DNA from: Amycolatopsis vancoresmycina
GTDB lineage: Bacteria; Actinomycetota; Actinomycetes; Mycobacteriales; Pseudonocardiaceae
NCBI RefSeq assembly: GCF_000716785.1
Contig: NZ_JNYY01000008.1
Coordinates: 310,001-374,000 of the forward strand
Direction of reading: 5' to 3'
Length of the DNA: 64,000 bases
Shown: positions 26,117-34,624 of the stretch, in pieces
Position numbering within the stretch: the stretch's first letter is position 1
Layout of the letters: each line of letters opens with the position of its first letter
Notes under the pieces: model-generated
Told to the model about the DNA's origin: nothing
Seen by the model: only the letters and a program-made list of their open reading frames with translations
Database searches by the model: none
Position numbers and translations under genes: made by a program

Positions 26117-26970
26117 AGGTCCTCCAGGATTTCGGTGGCGGCGAACATCCGGCCGGGGTCGCGGCCGGCGAAGAAGGGGGCGAAGGACGTCTCGAGCTCG
26201 TCGAGGCGCCAGCGCTGCTCGATCCGCGGCGGCGCCACCAGCGCGACCGTGCCGCCGTGCACGACGAACACCTGGCCGTTCACGTGCTCGGCCGCCGGGG
26301 AGGCGAGGTGGGCGACGAAGGGGGCGACGTGCTCGACCGAGAGCGGATCGGTGCCCTCGGCGGGAGCCGCACCGAACACGCCCTCGGTCATCGCCGTCCG
26401 CGCGCGCGGGCAGATCGCGTTGGCGCGGACGCCGTACTTGGCCAGGCCGCGGGCGGCGGACACGGTGAGCGCGGTGATGCCCGCCTTCGCCGCGGCGTAG
26501 TTGGGCTGGCCGGGCGAGCCGATGAGGAATGCCTCGGACGCGGTGTTCACCAGCCGCCCGTAAACCGGCTTGCCGTCCGCTTTGGACTGGTCCCGCCAGT
26601 GCTTCGCGGCGTTGCGGGACAACAGGAAGTGGCCGCGCAGGTGGACGCGCAGCACGGTGTCCCAGTCGTCGTCGGACATCGAGAACAGCATCCGGTCGCG
26701 CAGCACGCCCGCGTTGTTGACCACGATGTCCAGCCCGCCGAGGTCGAGCGCGGCCTGCGTCAGCGCGTCGGCCGTGGCGCGGTCCCCGACGTCGCCGGCG
26801 ACCGCGACCGCCTTGCCGCCCGCCGCCTCGATCTCGGCGACGACGTCCTTCGGCTCGCTGATGTCGTTGACGACGACGGTCGCGCCGCGGGCGGCCAGCG
26901 CGAGCGCCTCGGCGCGGCCGAGCCCGGCGGCGGCACCGGTGACGATCGCTGTCCTGCCGGTCAGGCTCAC
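26113..26970 (-). CDS. hsd4A: SDR steroid/beta-hydroxyacyl dehydrogenase, Hsd4A-like
   Basis: A 285-residue SDR with TGAAAGLGRAEALALAARGATVVVND, DIVVNNAGVLRDRMLFSMSDDDWD, LVNTASEAFLIG and PNYAAAKAGITALT. These stretches closely resemble Rv3502c (Hsd4A), linked to cholesterol side-chain degradation. GAGGAGG six bases before the GTG at 26970 sets the start; a longer frame begins at 27036 but lacks such a site. Stands between the ferredoxin gene and the transporter genes as in mycobacteria, with a KstR-like box 42 bp upstream. Confidence 0.8.
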   Translation of the reverse strand: MSLTGRTAIVTGAAAGLGRAEALALAARGATVVVNDISEPKDVVAEIEAAGGKAVAVAGDVGDRATADALTQAALDLGGLDIVVNNAGVLRDRMLFSMSDDDWDTVLRVHLRGHFLLSRNAAKHWRDQSKADGKPVYGRLVNTASEAFLIGSPGQPNYAAAKAGITALTVSAARGLAKYGVRANAICPRARTAMTEGVFGAAPAEGTDPLSVEHVAPFVAHLASPAAEHVNGQVFVVHGGTVALVAPPRIEQRWRLDELETSFAPFFAGRDPGRMFAATEILEDL

Positions 26971-27011
26971 GCGAGGCCTCCTCATCGAGTCCTGGGATCT
27001 CGCGCCTACAG

Positions 27012-27025
27012 TAGAATCTGTTCTC
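27012..27025. promoter_or_regulatory. KstR-like operator, imperfect
   Basis: TAGAATCTGTTCTC differs at two outer positions from the TAGAAC-N2-GTTCTA dyad bound by the TetR-family steroid repressor KstR. It lies 42 bp before hsd4A and would give the SDR/mce4 run its own steroid-induced promoter. Confidence 0.5.
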
Positions 27026-27054
27026 GTTTTGAGCAAGCCGTCAAGTGAACACCG

Positions 27055-27246
27055 CTAACCGGTGATGAACAGCGCGTTCTTCGGGCACGCCTTGACCGCG
27101 TCGGAAACACGTTCCACCTGGCCGGCCGGTACCGGGCCGGGGGCGATGACGAGTTCCTCCTCGTCGTCCAGGTCGAAGACGTCCGGGGCGAGCCCGACGC
27201 ACACCGCGTTCGCCTCGCAGAGCAGCCGGTCGACGCCGATCTCCAT
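27055..27246 (-). CDS. fdxD: Ferredoxin, 3Fe-4S type
   Basis: A 63-residue protein with Cys10 and Cys16 in CEANAVC and Cys54 in CPKNAL. This CX5C...CP pattern binds a single 3Fe-4S cluster in actinobacterial ferredoxins that feed P450s. The acidic centre (DVFDLDDEEE) is usual. GGAGGA precedes the ATG at 27246. The position matches Rv3503c (FdxD) next to hsd4A and divergent from fadE26. A likely electron donor to a steroid P450 encoded elsewhere. Confidence 0.85.
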   Translation of the reverse strand: MEIGVDRLLCEANAVCVGLAPDVFDLDDEEELVIAPGPVPAGQVERVSDAVKACPKNALFITG

Positions 27247-27277
27247 GCTTCCTCCGCCACGTGAGCCCTGGTACAAC

Positions 27278-27291
27278 TAGAACAGGTTCTA
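27278..27291. promoter_or_regulatory. KstR-like operator, near perfect
   Basis: TAGAACAGGTTCTA has perfect 6-bp half-sites with a 2-bp centre, matching the KstR dyad. It sits between the divergent ferredoxin and fadE26 starts (31 and 24 bp away) and can control both promoters. Confidence 0.7.
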
Positions 27292-27315
27292 TTGTAACGC
27301 CGGATCGAGGTGACT

Positions 27316-28479
27316 GTGCGGATCGACTACACACCCGGGCAGCGGGCGCTGGCCGCGGAGCTCCGGGCGTACTTCGCCGAGCTGATGACGCCCGAGCGGC
27401 GGGCCGCCCTGCGCTCGGGCGGCGGCGAGTACGGCGACGGCGTGGCGTACAAGGAAATCGTCCGGCAGCTGGGCAAGGACGGCTGGCTCGCACTGGGCTG
27501 GCCGCCCGAGTACGGCGGGCAGGGCCGCTCGATGCTCGACCAGCTGATCTTCACCGACGAAGCGGCCGTCGCCGGGGTGCCGGTCCCGTTCCTGACGGTC
27601 AACACCGTCGGGCCGACCATCATGCGCTACGGCACCGACGAGCAGAAGGCGTTCTACCTGCCGAAGATCGCCGCCGGCGAGCTGCACTTCTCGATCGGCT
27701 ACTCCGAGCCGGAGGCGGGCACCGACCTGGCGTCGCTGCGCACGCGCGCCGAACGCGACGGCGACGAGTACGTCGTCACCGGGCAGAAGATGTGGACGAG
27801 CCTGATCGAGTACGCCGACTACGTCTGGCTGGCGGTCCGGACCGATCCGGCGGCGAAGAAGCACCGCGGCCTGTCGATCCTCATCGTGCCGACGTCGGCC
27901 GACGGGTTCTCGTGGACCAAGGTGCACACGGTCGCGGGCGCGGGGACCAGCGCGACCTACTACGACAACGTGCGCGTGCCGGTGTCGGCGCGCGTGGCCG
28001 GGGAGAACGCGGGCTGGCCGCTGATCACCAACCAGCTCAACCACGAGCGGGTCGCGCTGACGTCGTCGGCGCCGGTCCGCAAGGCCCTCGCCGACGTGCT
28101 GGCGTGGGCGAAGGAGACCGGCGCCATCGACCAGGAGTGGGTGCGGCTGCACCTGGCGCGGGTGCACGCGGGCGCGGAGTACCTGAAGCTGCGGAACTGG
28201 CGGATCGCCTGGGCGGCCGCGGCGAGCGAGCTCGGCCCGGCCGAGGCGTCGGCGACGAAGGTGTTCGGCACGGAGTTCGCGATCGAGGCCTACCGGCTGC
28301 TGATGGAGGTGCTCGGCGCGGCCGCCGTCGTCCGCGAAGGCTCGCCGGGCGCGCTGCTGGCCGGGCGGATCGAGCGGCTGCACCGGTCGGCGCTGATCCT
28401 CACCTTCGGCGGCGGCACCAACGAGATCCAGCGGGACATGATCGCCGCCACCGCCCTCGGCCTGCCCGTCACGCGCTAG
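27316..28479 (+). CDS. fadE26: Acyl-CoA dehydrogenase, FadE26/ChsE4-like
   Basis: A 387-residue flavoenzyme subunit: LTPERRAALRSGGGEYG-like N-terminus, FSIGYSEPEAGTDLASLRTRAERDGDEYVV (FAD contact region), QKMWTSLIEYADYVWLAVRTD, C-terminal FGGGTNEIQRDMIA. Strongly resembles Rv3504, which pairs with FadE27 as an alpha2beta2 dehydrogenase (ChsE4-ChsE5) for cholesterol side-chain acyl-CoAs. GTG at 27316 follows GAGGTGA and gives VRIDYTPGQ, aligning with the mycobacterial start; a GTG six bases earlier is possible. Confidence 0.85.
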   Translation: MRIDYTPGQRALAAELRAYFAELMTPERRAALRSGGGEYGDGVAYKEIVRQLGKDGWLALGWPPEYGGQGRSMLDQLIFTDEAAVAGVPVPFLTVNTVGPTIMRYGTDEQKAFYLPKIAAGELHFSIGYSEPEAGTDLASLRTRAERDGDEYVVTGQKMWTSLIEYADYVWLAVRTDPAAKKHRGLSILIVPTSADGFSWTKVHTVAGAGTSATYYDNVRVPVSARVAGENAGWPLITNQLNHERVALTSSAPVRKALADVLAWAKETGAIDQEWVRLHLARVHAGAEYLKLRNWRIAWAAAASELGPAEASATKVFGTEFAIEAYRLLMEVLGAAAVVREGSPGALLAGRIERLHRSALILTFGGGTNEIQRDMIAATALGLPVTR

Positions 28480-28488
28480 GAGCGACGT

Positions 28489-29517
28489 ATGGACTTCACC
28501 CTTTCCGAAGCGTCGGCCGACCTCGCCGCGCTGACCCGGCGGCTGCTGACGGACAAGGCCACCCACGACCCGCACGGCACCGGCGGCTTCGACGCGGTGG
28601 CGTGGCAGGCCCTCGGCCAGGCGGGCGTGCTGGACGCGGCCCTGCCGTCGTCGCTCGGCGGCGGCGGGTTCGGGCTGCCGGAGCAGTGCGCGGTGCTCAC
28701 CGAGATCGGCCGCGCGGTGGCGGCCGTCCCGTACCTGCCGTCGATCACGATGGCGGCGTCGGCGCTGGCGGAGTTCGGCACGCCGGAGCTGGTGGACCGC
28801 TGGGTGCTGCCGGTGCTGCGGGGAGAACGTGTTCTCGCGGTGGCGCTGTCCGGGTTCACGGCTGCGGACGGCCGCGTGTCCGGGACGCGGACGGCGGTGC
28901 CGTTCGCCGCGTTCGCGCACGGGTTCCTGGTCGCCACCGCGGACGAGGTGTTCCTGGTCGACGCGGCCGCGGCCGGGGTCTCCGTGCAGCCGCAGCAGAC
29001 GATCGACCACGCGGACGCCGGCCTGCTCACGCTGTCGGACGTGCCGGGCGTGCCGCTGGGCGACATCGGCGAGTGGCTGCGGCTGCGCGGGACGGCCGGG
29101 GTGTGCGCGCAGCAGCTGGGCGTGGTCGAACGGGCACTGGAGCTGACGGCGGCGTACGCGGCCGAGCGGAAGCAGTTCGACCACGTCATCGGCGGGTTCC
29201 AGGCGGTCCGCCAGCGGCTCGCGGACGCCTACCTCGACGTCGAAGCGGTCCGGCTGACGACGGTGCAGGCGGTCTGGCAGCTGACCTCGGACGTCCCGGC
29301 CGCCGAAGCGGTGGCGACGGCGAAGTTCTGGGCGGCGGAAGCGGGCCACCGGGTGGCCCACACGGCGGTGCACGTCCACGGCGGCGTCGGCATCGACGTC
29401 GACCACGTGGTGCACCGGTACTTCGCGGCGGCGAAACGCCTGGAGTTCGAGCTCGGCCCGGCCACCCCCCAGCTCCTCGCCCTGGGCGACCTCCTGGCCG
29501 GCCCAACCCCGTCGTGA
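28489..29517 (+). CDS. fadE27: Acyl-CoA dehydrogenase partner, FadE27/ChsE5-like
   Basis: A 342-residue, somewhat short acyl-CoA dehydrogenase-fold protein: AGVLDAALPSSLGGGGFGLPEQCAVLTEIGRA, AAYAAERKQFDHVIGGFQAVRQRLADAYLDVEAVRL, AVHVHGGVGIDVDHVVHRYF. It is 9 bp after fadE26, with AGGAG before the ATG, and should be the beta subunit of the heteromer. The TGA stop (29515-29517) lies inside the 46-bp palindrome that follows. Confidence 0.85.
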   Translation: MDFTLSEASADLAALTRRLLTDKATHDPHGTGGFDAVAWQALGQAGVLDAALPSSLGGGGFGLPEQCAVLTEIGRAVAAVPYLPSITMAASALAEFGTPELVDRWVLPVLRGERVLAVALSGFTAADGRVSGTRTAVPFAAFAHGFLVATADEVFLVDAAAAGVSVQPQQTIDHADAGLLTLSDVPGVPLGDIGEWLRLRGTAGVCAQQLGVVERALELTAAYAAERKQFDHVIGGFQAVRQRLADAYLDVEAVRLTTVQAVWQLTSDVPAAEAVATAKFWAAEAGHRVAHTAVHVHGGVGIDVDHVVHRYFAAAKRLEFELGPATPQLLALGDLLAGPTPS

Positions 29518-29556
29518 GTGTTTAGGCGAGTTAGAACTCGCCTAAACACTCACGAC
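29511..29556. repeat. 46-bp dispersed palindrome, copy 2
   Basis: Two perfectly complementary 22-nt arms (29511-29532 and 29535-29556) around a 2-nt AG. The outer 10 bp (GTCGTGAGTG) and the centre GTT-AG-AAC are the same as in copy 1 at 3677-3722; the nine pairs between read TTTAGGCGA here and GGAAACAGG there. The TGA of fadE27 (+) and the TGA of the serine hydrolase (-) both lie inside the outer arms. Surely a strong bidirectional terminator; possibly a repeat family. Confidence 0.85.
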
Positions 29557-30698
29557 CGGCCGGGGGTTGCGTAGGTCCAGAGCTCCTTCATCAGCGGTGT
29601 GGGCGCGGGGCTGGTCAGCTCGACCTGGGTCAGCAGCACCGAAATCGTGCCCGTCGCCGGAACCAGGTGCAGGGCCGTGCCCGCGCCGCCGACCCAGCCG
29701 TAGCGGCCCGGGACCTCCCAGGGTTCCGTCGGGTCGACGTCGACCGAACCGCCGAAGCCCCAGCCCTGGCCGTGTAGGAACAGCCGGGCGGCCTGCCGCT
29801 GGGCCAGCGTCAGGTGGTCGGTCGTCATCCGGTGCACCGACTCGCGAGCCAGCAGGCGGTGGCCGCCCACCGTGCCTTCGTCGCGCAGGAACCGCGCGAA
29901 CGCCAGCAGGTCGTCGGCCGTCGAGACGAGCCCGCCTGCCCCGGACGGGAACGGCGGCGGCGCGCTCCACCGGCCTTCCGGCGAATCGATCAGCCGCAGC
30001 CCCTCCTCGCCGCGGCGGTAGGCGCTGGTGAACCGGCCCAGCGCCGCGGTCGGCACGGTGAACCCGGTGTCGGCCATGCCGAGCGGCTCGAACAACCGCT
30101 CGGCCAGGAACTCCGGCAGCGGGCGGCCGGACACCCGCGCGATCAGCACGCCCTGGATGTCGGAGGCGGTGTCGTAGAGCCACGCCGCGCCCGGCTGGTA
30201 CAGCAGCGGCACCTGCGCCAGCGCCGCCAGCCACGCGTCCGGCGCCAGCGCGCGCGGCGACGCGGCCGGGTGGCCGAGGACCTGGAGCAGCAGGTCGACC
30301 GCGGGCAGCGTCATGTCGGCGGCGAGACCGTAGCCGCAGCGGAAGGTGAGCAGGTCGGCCACCGTGATCGGGCGGACGGCCGGCACGACGTCGTCGACCG
30401 GGCCCGCCGGCGTCCGGACGACCACCGGCGACGCCAGCTCCGGCAGCCACCGCGCGATCGGGGCGTCCAGGGCGAGTTCGCCGTCGTCGACGAGCAGCAG
30501 CACCGCGGCGGCGGTGATCGGCTTGGTCAGCGACGCGATGCGGAACAGCGAGTCCCGCGCCATCGGCACGGTGCCGCCGGCGTCGGCCGAACCGGCCGCC
30601 GCGGCTTCGACGTGGTCCCCGTGCGCCACGAGCGCCACCGCGCCCGGGAGGTCGCCGGTGTGCCGGGTCAGCAGCTCGGACAGTTCGGACATGCTCAA
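29550..30698 (-). CDS. Serine beta-lactamase/esterase family protein
   Basis: A 382-residue protein of the class C beta-lactamase/EstB group (PF00144). SxxK is SLTK at residues 56-59 (LFRIASLTKPITAAAVL). The second motif region reads LYDTASDIQG, so YxN is replaced by YDT. Near the end VGGAGTALHLVP stands in for the usual HTG-like motif. No signal peptide, so it is probably an intracellular esterase or peptidase rather than a secreted beta-lactamase. It converges with fadE27 and takes its stop codon from the palindrome. No functional link to steroids is evident. Confidence 0.8.
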   Translation of the reverse strand: MSMSELSELLTRHTGDLPGAVALVAHGDHVEAAAAGSADAGGTVPMARDSLFRIASLTKPITAAAVLLLVDDGELALDAPIARWLPELASPVVVRTPAGPVDDVVPAVRPITVADLLTFRCGYGLAADMTLPAVDLLLQVLGHPAASPRALAPDAWLAALAQVPLLYQPGAAWLYDTASDIQGVLIARVSGRPLPEFLAERLFEPLGMADTGFTVPTAALGRFTSAYRRGEEGLRLIDSPEGRWSAPPPFPSGAGGLVSTADDLLAFARFLRDEGTVGGHRLLARESVHRMTTDHLTLAQRQAARLFLHGQGWGFGGSVDVDPTEPWEVPGRYGWVGGAGTALHLVPATGTISVLLTQVELTSPAPTPLMKELWTYATPGRS

Positions 30699-30770
30699 AA
30701 CCTTATTCTGCCGTTCGCCTCGTGCGAGCGGGTTGCGTTCCGTGGCGCCGTCCTGACCGGACCACGGTTC

Positions 30771-33452
30771 TCAGTCCAGGGGGTTGATCGCGCGCAGCCG
30801 GCGCGGGCCGGTGTCGGGCCGCGACGGCGGCGGCCCCAGCACCAGGCGGGCGTTGGCGACGAAGGCCCCGTCCGGCGACGCCAGGATCGGGTCCAGCACC
30901 AGCGACCGCACCTCCGGGTTGTCCTCGGCCAGCGCCGCCACGCGCAGCACCATGTCCTGCAACGCGGCGAGGTCGGCGGGCTCGTCGCCGCGGTAGCCGG
31001 TGAGCAGCGGCGCCGTCCGCGGCTCGCGCAGCAGGGTCGCGGCGTCGACGTCGGTCAGCGGCACGGCCCGGTAGGCCCGGTCGCCCAGGAGCGTGCTGAC
31101 CAAACCGGACAGCCCGAACGAGACGAGCGTGCCGAACGACGGGTCGTCCTGCAGCCCGATCACGCACGACAGGCCCTTGGGCGCCATCCGCTGGACGTAC
31201 ACGTCGTCGTCGCCGGAGATCTCGCGGAGCGTCTCGTAGGCGGTGCGGACCGCGTCTTCGGAAGCCAGGTCGAGCCGGACGCCCGCCAGGTCCGGCCGGC
31301 CGCGCAGCCGCTCGTCGACGGCCTTGAGCGTCACCGGGTAGCCCAGCTCGGCCGCCGCCGCGACCGCTTCGTCCACAGTGGACACTATGCGGAAGGGCAC
31401 CACGCCGATGCCGTAGCAGTCCAGCAGCCGCACGACTTCGGCGTCGGAGAGCAGCGTCGTCTTGCCGCTGTCGGCTTCGAGGAGCTCGCGCACGATCACC
31501 TGCGCCTGCTCGGTGTGGATCCCCGCGGGCCGTACCAGCGCGCCTTGCGGACGCTGCCGCCACGCCGCGTACCGCACGACCCTGGCGAGGGCGTTCACCG
31601 CGCGTTCGGGGCTCGGGTACGACGGGATCGACCCGCGGGTCGGCACGCCGTCGCCGGACAGCACGGCCAATTCGTCCGGGACGCCTTCGGCGGCGAGGAA
31701 CGTCGAGACGATCGGCTTGCGCTCCCCCAGTTCGACGACGGTCTCCCGCAGAGCCCGCGCGTAGGCGGTGCCGGGGATCGCCACCGGCGGCGCGAACACG
31801 ACGACCAGCGCGTCGGTCTCCGGGGAGGTGAGGGCCTCGCGGACGGCCTTGGCGAACTCCTCCGGGCCGGCCTGCGGGCCGACGTCCACCGGGTCCGACG
31901 CCAGCCGCAGGCCCTGCATCCGCGCGGTGTCGGCGGCGAGCAGGCCGATCGCGCTGGAGTTGCCGACGATGGCCACCCGCGGCCCGGCGGGCAGCGGCTG
32001 GTGGGCGAACACGAGCGCGGTGTCGAACAGCTGCGCCAGCGACTCCACCCGCACCACACCGGCTTGCTCGAACAGCGTCTGGACGCTGGCCTCGTCGATC
32101 TCCGTCGACGTCGCCGCCAGCTGCGGCCGGACCGCGTGCCGCCCGGACTTGACCGCGACGATCGGCTTCGTCCTGGCGAGCCGCCGGGCCAGCCGCGCGA
32201 ACTTGCGCGGGTTGCCGAAGGACTCGAGGTACAGCAGCACGAGGTCGGTGTCCGGGTCGGTCTCCCAGTACTGCAGCAGGTCGTTGCCCGAGACGTCGGC
32301 GCGGTTGCCCGCCGAGACGAACGTCGACAGGCCGAGGCCGCGGGACTCGGCGTCGGCGAGGATCGCGGTGCCCAGCGCGCCGGACTGGCAGAAGAAGCCG
32401 GTGCGCCCGCGGCCGGGCAGCCGCGGTGCGAGGGTGGCGTTCAGCCGGATCCCGGGCGCGGTGTTGAGGACGCCGAGCGCGTTCGGGCCGACCACGCGCA
32501 TGCCGTGCGCCCGCGCCTCCCCGACCAGCCGCAGCTCGGCGTGCAGGCCGTGCGGGCCGGCTTCGGCGAACCCGCTGGACAGGATCAGCAGCGTCTTCAC
32601 GCCCTTGGCCAGGCAAGCGTCCAAAACGGACTCGACGGCCTCGGCGGGCACCGCGACGACGGCCAGGTCGACCGGGTCCGGGATGTCCAGCACCGACGGG
32701 TACGCGCGGACACCGCGGATCGCGCGGTGCTCCGGGTTGACCGGGTAGACGGTGCCGGTGAAGGCGGCGGCCAGGAGGTTCACGAAGGCGACGTGGCCGA
32801 CCTTGCCCGGCTCGGCGGAGGCGCCGATCACCGCGACCGAGGCGGGGTGCAGCAGGTTGTGCACGCTGCGTGCCTCGGCGGCCTGCTCGCGCGAGCGCGC
32901 GACGGCGAGGGACTCCTCGGTCGGGTCGATGTCGAACTCCAGGTGCAGCACGCCCTCCTCGATCTCGCGGCTGACCTGGTAGCCGGCGTCGCGGAAGACC
33001 CGCACCATGGCGGCGTTTTCGGCGAGCACCTCGGCGACGAACCGGCGCAGCCCGCATTCGGAGGCGGCCGCGGCGAGGTGTTCCAGGAGGATCGAGCCGA
33101 GCCCGCGCCCCTGGTGCGCGTCGCTGACGACGAAGGCGACCTCCGCCGACGGCCCGTGGTCGAGCCGTTCGTACCGCCCGACCGCGACGATGTCGTCACC
33201 GAGGAAGGCGGCGAACGCGACCCGGTCGTGGTGGTCGACCGTGGAGAAGCGCTTCAGGTCCTTCTCGGGGATCCGCGGGTAGGCGCCGAAGTAGCGGAAG
33301 TAGCGGGTGCGCTCGGAGAGTTTCGCGTGGAAGGCGACGAGGCCGTCGGCATCGGTGGGGACGATCGGGCGCAGGTGGACGGTGCCGCCGTCGGACAGGA
33401 CGACGTCGGCCTCCCAGTCGCGGGGGTAGTCGAAGGGATCCCGGACGGCCAT
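30771..33452 (-). CDS. GNAT acetyltransferase fused to acyl-CoA synthetase-like protein
   Basis: An 893-residue protein. Residues ~18-180 form a GNAT domain (FVVSDAHQGRGLGSILLEHL is the acetyl-CoA loop). Then comes a CoA-binding domain (LLHPASVAVIGASAEPGKVGHVAF), a succinyl-CoA-ligase-like middle (GPNALGVLNT, FFCQSGALGTAILADA, VSAGNRADVSGNDLLQYW) and a C-terminal ATP-grasp part. This is the architecture of Pat-type protein lysine acetyltransferases of actinobacteria with the GNAT domain in front. The ATG is two bases after the acuC stop, so the deacetylase and acetyltransferase are made together. Targets probably include acyl-CoA synthetases. Confidence 0.85.
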   Translation of the reverse strand: MAVRDPFDYPRDWEADVVLSDGGTVHLRPIVPTDADGLVAFHAKLSERTRYFRYFGAYPRIPEKDLKRFSTVDHHDRVAFAAFLGDDIVAVGRYERLDHGPSAEVAFVVSDAHQGRGLGSILLEHLAAAASECGLRRFVAEVLAENAAMVRVFRDAGYQVSREIEEGVLHLEFDIDPTEESLAVARSREQAAEARSVHNLLHPASVAVIGASAEPGKVGHVAFVNLLAAAFTGTVYPVNPEHRAIRGVRAYPSVLDIPDPVDLAVVAVPAEAVESVLDACLAKGVKTLLILSSGFAEAGPHGLHAELRLVGEARAHGMRVVGPNALGVLNTAPGIRLNATLAPRLPGRGRTGFFCQSGALGTAILADAESRGLGLSTFVSAGNRADVSGNDLLQYWETDPDTDLVLLYLESFGNPRKFARLARRLARTKPIVAVKSGRHAVRPQLAATSTEIDEASVQTLFEQAGVVRVESLAQLFDTALVFAHQPLPAGPRVAIVGNSSAIGLLAADTARMQGLRLASDPVDVGPQAGPEEFAKAVREALTSPETDALVVVFAPPVAIPGTAYARALRETVVELGERKPIVSTFLAAEGVPDELAVLSGDGVPTRGSIPSYPSPERAVNALARVVRYAAWRQRPQGALVRPAGIHTEQAQVIVRELLEADSGKTTLLSDAEVVRLLDCYGIGVVPFRIVSTVDEAVAAAAELGYPVTLKAVDERLRGRPDLAGVRLDLASEDAVRTAYETLREISGDDDVYVQRMAPKGLSCVIGLQDDPSFGTLVSFGLSGLVSTLLGDRAYRAVPLTDVDAATLLREPRTAPLLTGYRGDEPADLAALQDMVLRVAALAEDNPEVRSLVLDPILASPDGAFVANARLVLGPPPSRPDTGPRRLRAINPLD
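31371..31383. repeat. GTCCACWGTGGAC palindrome, copy 1
   Basis: GTCCACAGTGGAC inside the acetyltransferase gene; on the coding strand it encodes S-T-V-D, using the uncommon codon ACT. See the finding on four copies. Confidence 0.6.
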
Positions 33453-33454
33453 GG

Positions 33455-34624
33455 TCAGTCCCTGGGGTCGTCCGGGTCGAGGCCGTGCAGCGGGAGGACG
33501 GCCCGGCGGGTGTCCCGGACGGCGATGTCGACCGGGTCGTCCTCGCCGTCGCCCCACGGCTTGAATTCGGTGTCGCGGTCGTCGGACATGGTGCGCGGCA
33601 GCTCGGCGTGCGGCGCGGCCTTGGTGACGGTTTCCACCCAGCCGGGCGGCAGCGGCGTCGCCGGGTCGACGTCCCGGTCGAGGACGGTGGCGATCAGGTG
33701 CGTCCACGACCGGGGGACAACCCGGATCAGCTGGTAGCCCCCACCGCCGACGGCGATCCACTTGCCACCGGCGTAGGTCTCGGCGAGGTCGCGGAGGGTG
33801 GCGTAGATGGTGCGGTGGCCGTCGACGGACAGCGAGAGGTCGGCGAGGGGGTCTTCTTCGTGGGAGTCGACACCGCACTGGGTGAAGAGCAGCTGCGGTT
33901 CGAAGTCGGCGAGGAGCGAGGGGACGACGGCATTGAAGGCGCGCAGCCAGCCGGGGTCCTTGGTGCGCGGCGGCAGCGGGACGTTGACGGAGGTGCCGTC
34001 GGCCTTCCCCCGGCCGGTCTCGGCGGAGTAGCCGGTGCCGGGCCAGAGCGTGAAGGGATGCTGGTGCAGGGAGATGGTGAGGACGCGGGGGTCGTCGTAG
34101 AAGGCGGCCTGGACGCCGTCGCCGTGGTGGACGTCGGTGTCGAGGTAGGCGATGCGCTCGAAGCCGTGGTCGAGCAGCCACGAGATGGCGACGGCGCAGT
34201 CGTTGTAGACGCAGAACCCGGCGGCCTGGTCCCGCATGGCGTGGTGCAGCCCCCCGGCGATGTTGACGGCCCGCTTGGCCTCCCCTTCGGCGACCTTCCG
34301 AGCGGCGAGCAGGGTGGAGCCGACGACGAGCGCGGAGGCATCGTGCATGTCGGGGAAGACGGGATTGTCGGAGGTCCCGAGCCCATGCCCGACATCCCAC
34401 CCGACCAGCGGAGCCTCCCGCACGGCGGCGAGGTATTCGGGGGCGTGGATCCGGAGGAGTTCTGCATCCCCGGCGGTGGTCGGAACGAGGAGTTCGACGT
34501 CGTCGAGCACGCCGAGTTCGGTGGCCAGCCGGACGGTGAGCTCCAGCCGGACGGGATTGAAGGGGTGCTCCCCACCGAGGTCATAACCCAGCAGAGCACG
34601 GTCCCAAACGACGGCCGGCGACAT
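33455..34624 (-). CDS. acuC: Histone-deacetylase-family acetoin utilisation protein AcuC
   Basis: A 389-residue class I HDAC-fold enzyme: HPFNPVRLELTVRLATELGVLDD, GGLHHAMRDQAAGFCVYNDCAVAI, YLDTDVHHGDGVQAAFYDDPRVLTISLHQHPFTLWPGTGY and GGGGYQLIRVVPRSWTHLI carry the zinc ligands and catalytic histidines of AcuC. It should remove acetyl groups from lysines of metabolic enzymes such as acetyl-CoA synthetase. First gene of a two-gene unit with the acetyltransferase. The 300 bp upstream are low-complexity and abnormal, so its promoter cannot be judged. Confidence 0.88.
   Translation of the reverse strand: MSPAVVWDRALLGYDLGGEHPFNPVRLELTVRLATELGVLDDVELLVPTTAGDAELLRIHAPEYLAAVREAPLVGWDVGHGLGTSDNPVFPDMHDASALVVGSTLLAARKVAEGEAKRAVNIAGGLHHAMRDQAAGFCVYNDCAVAISWLLDHGFERIAYLDTDVHHGDGVQAAFYDDPRVLTISLHQHPFTLWPGTGYSAETGRGKADGTSVNVPLPPRTKDPGWLRAFNAVVPSLLADFEPQLLFTQCGVDSHEEDPLADLSLSVDGHRTIYATLRDLAETYAGGKWIAVGGGGYQLIRVVPRSWTHLIATVLDRDVDPATPLPPGWVETVTKAAPHAELPRTMSDDRDTEFKPWGDGEDDPVDIAVRDTRRAVLPLHGLDPDDPRD

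Noticed and set aside
27289..29415. A long minus-strand open frame opposite fadE26-fadE27
   Set aside because: Shadow of two clearly recognisable acyl-CoA dehydrogenase genes; composition is Arg/His/Gln-rich and without motifs.
29550..30698. Reading the serine hydrolase as a secreted beta-lactamase resistance gene
   Set aside because: No signal peptide and the YxN motif is YDT; it fits the esterase/peptidase side of the family better.
29814..33737. A very long + strand open frame of over 1,300 codons opposite the serine hydrolase, acetyltransferase and acuC genes
   Set aside because: It is antisense to well-supported genes, and its Arg/Val/Gly/Gln-rich composition is what a high-GC shadow frame gives. 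No domains seen.
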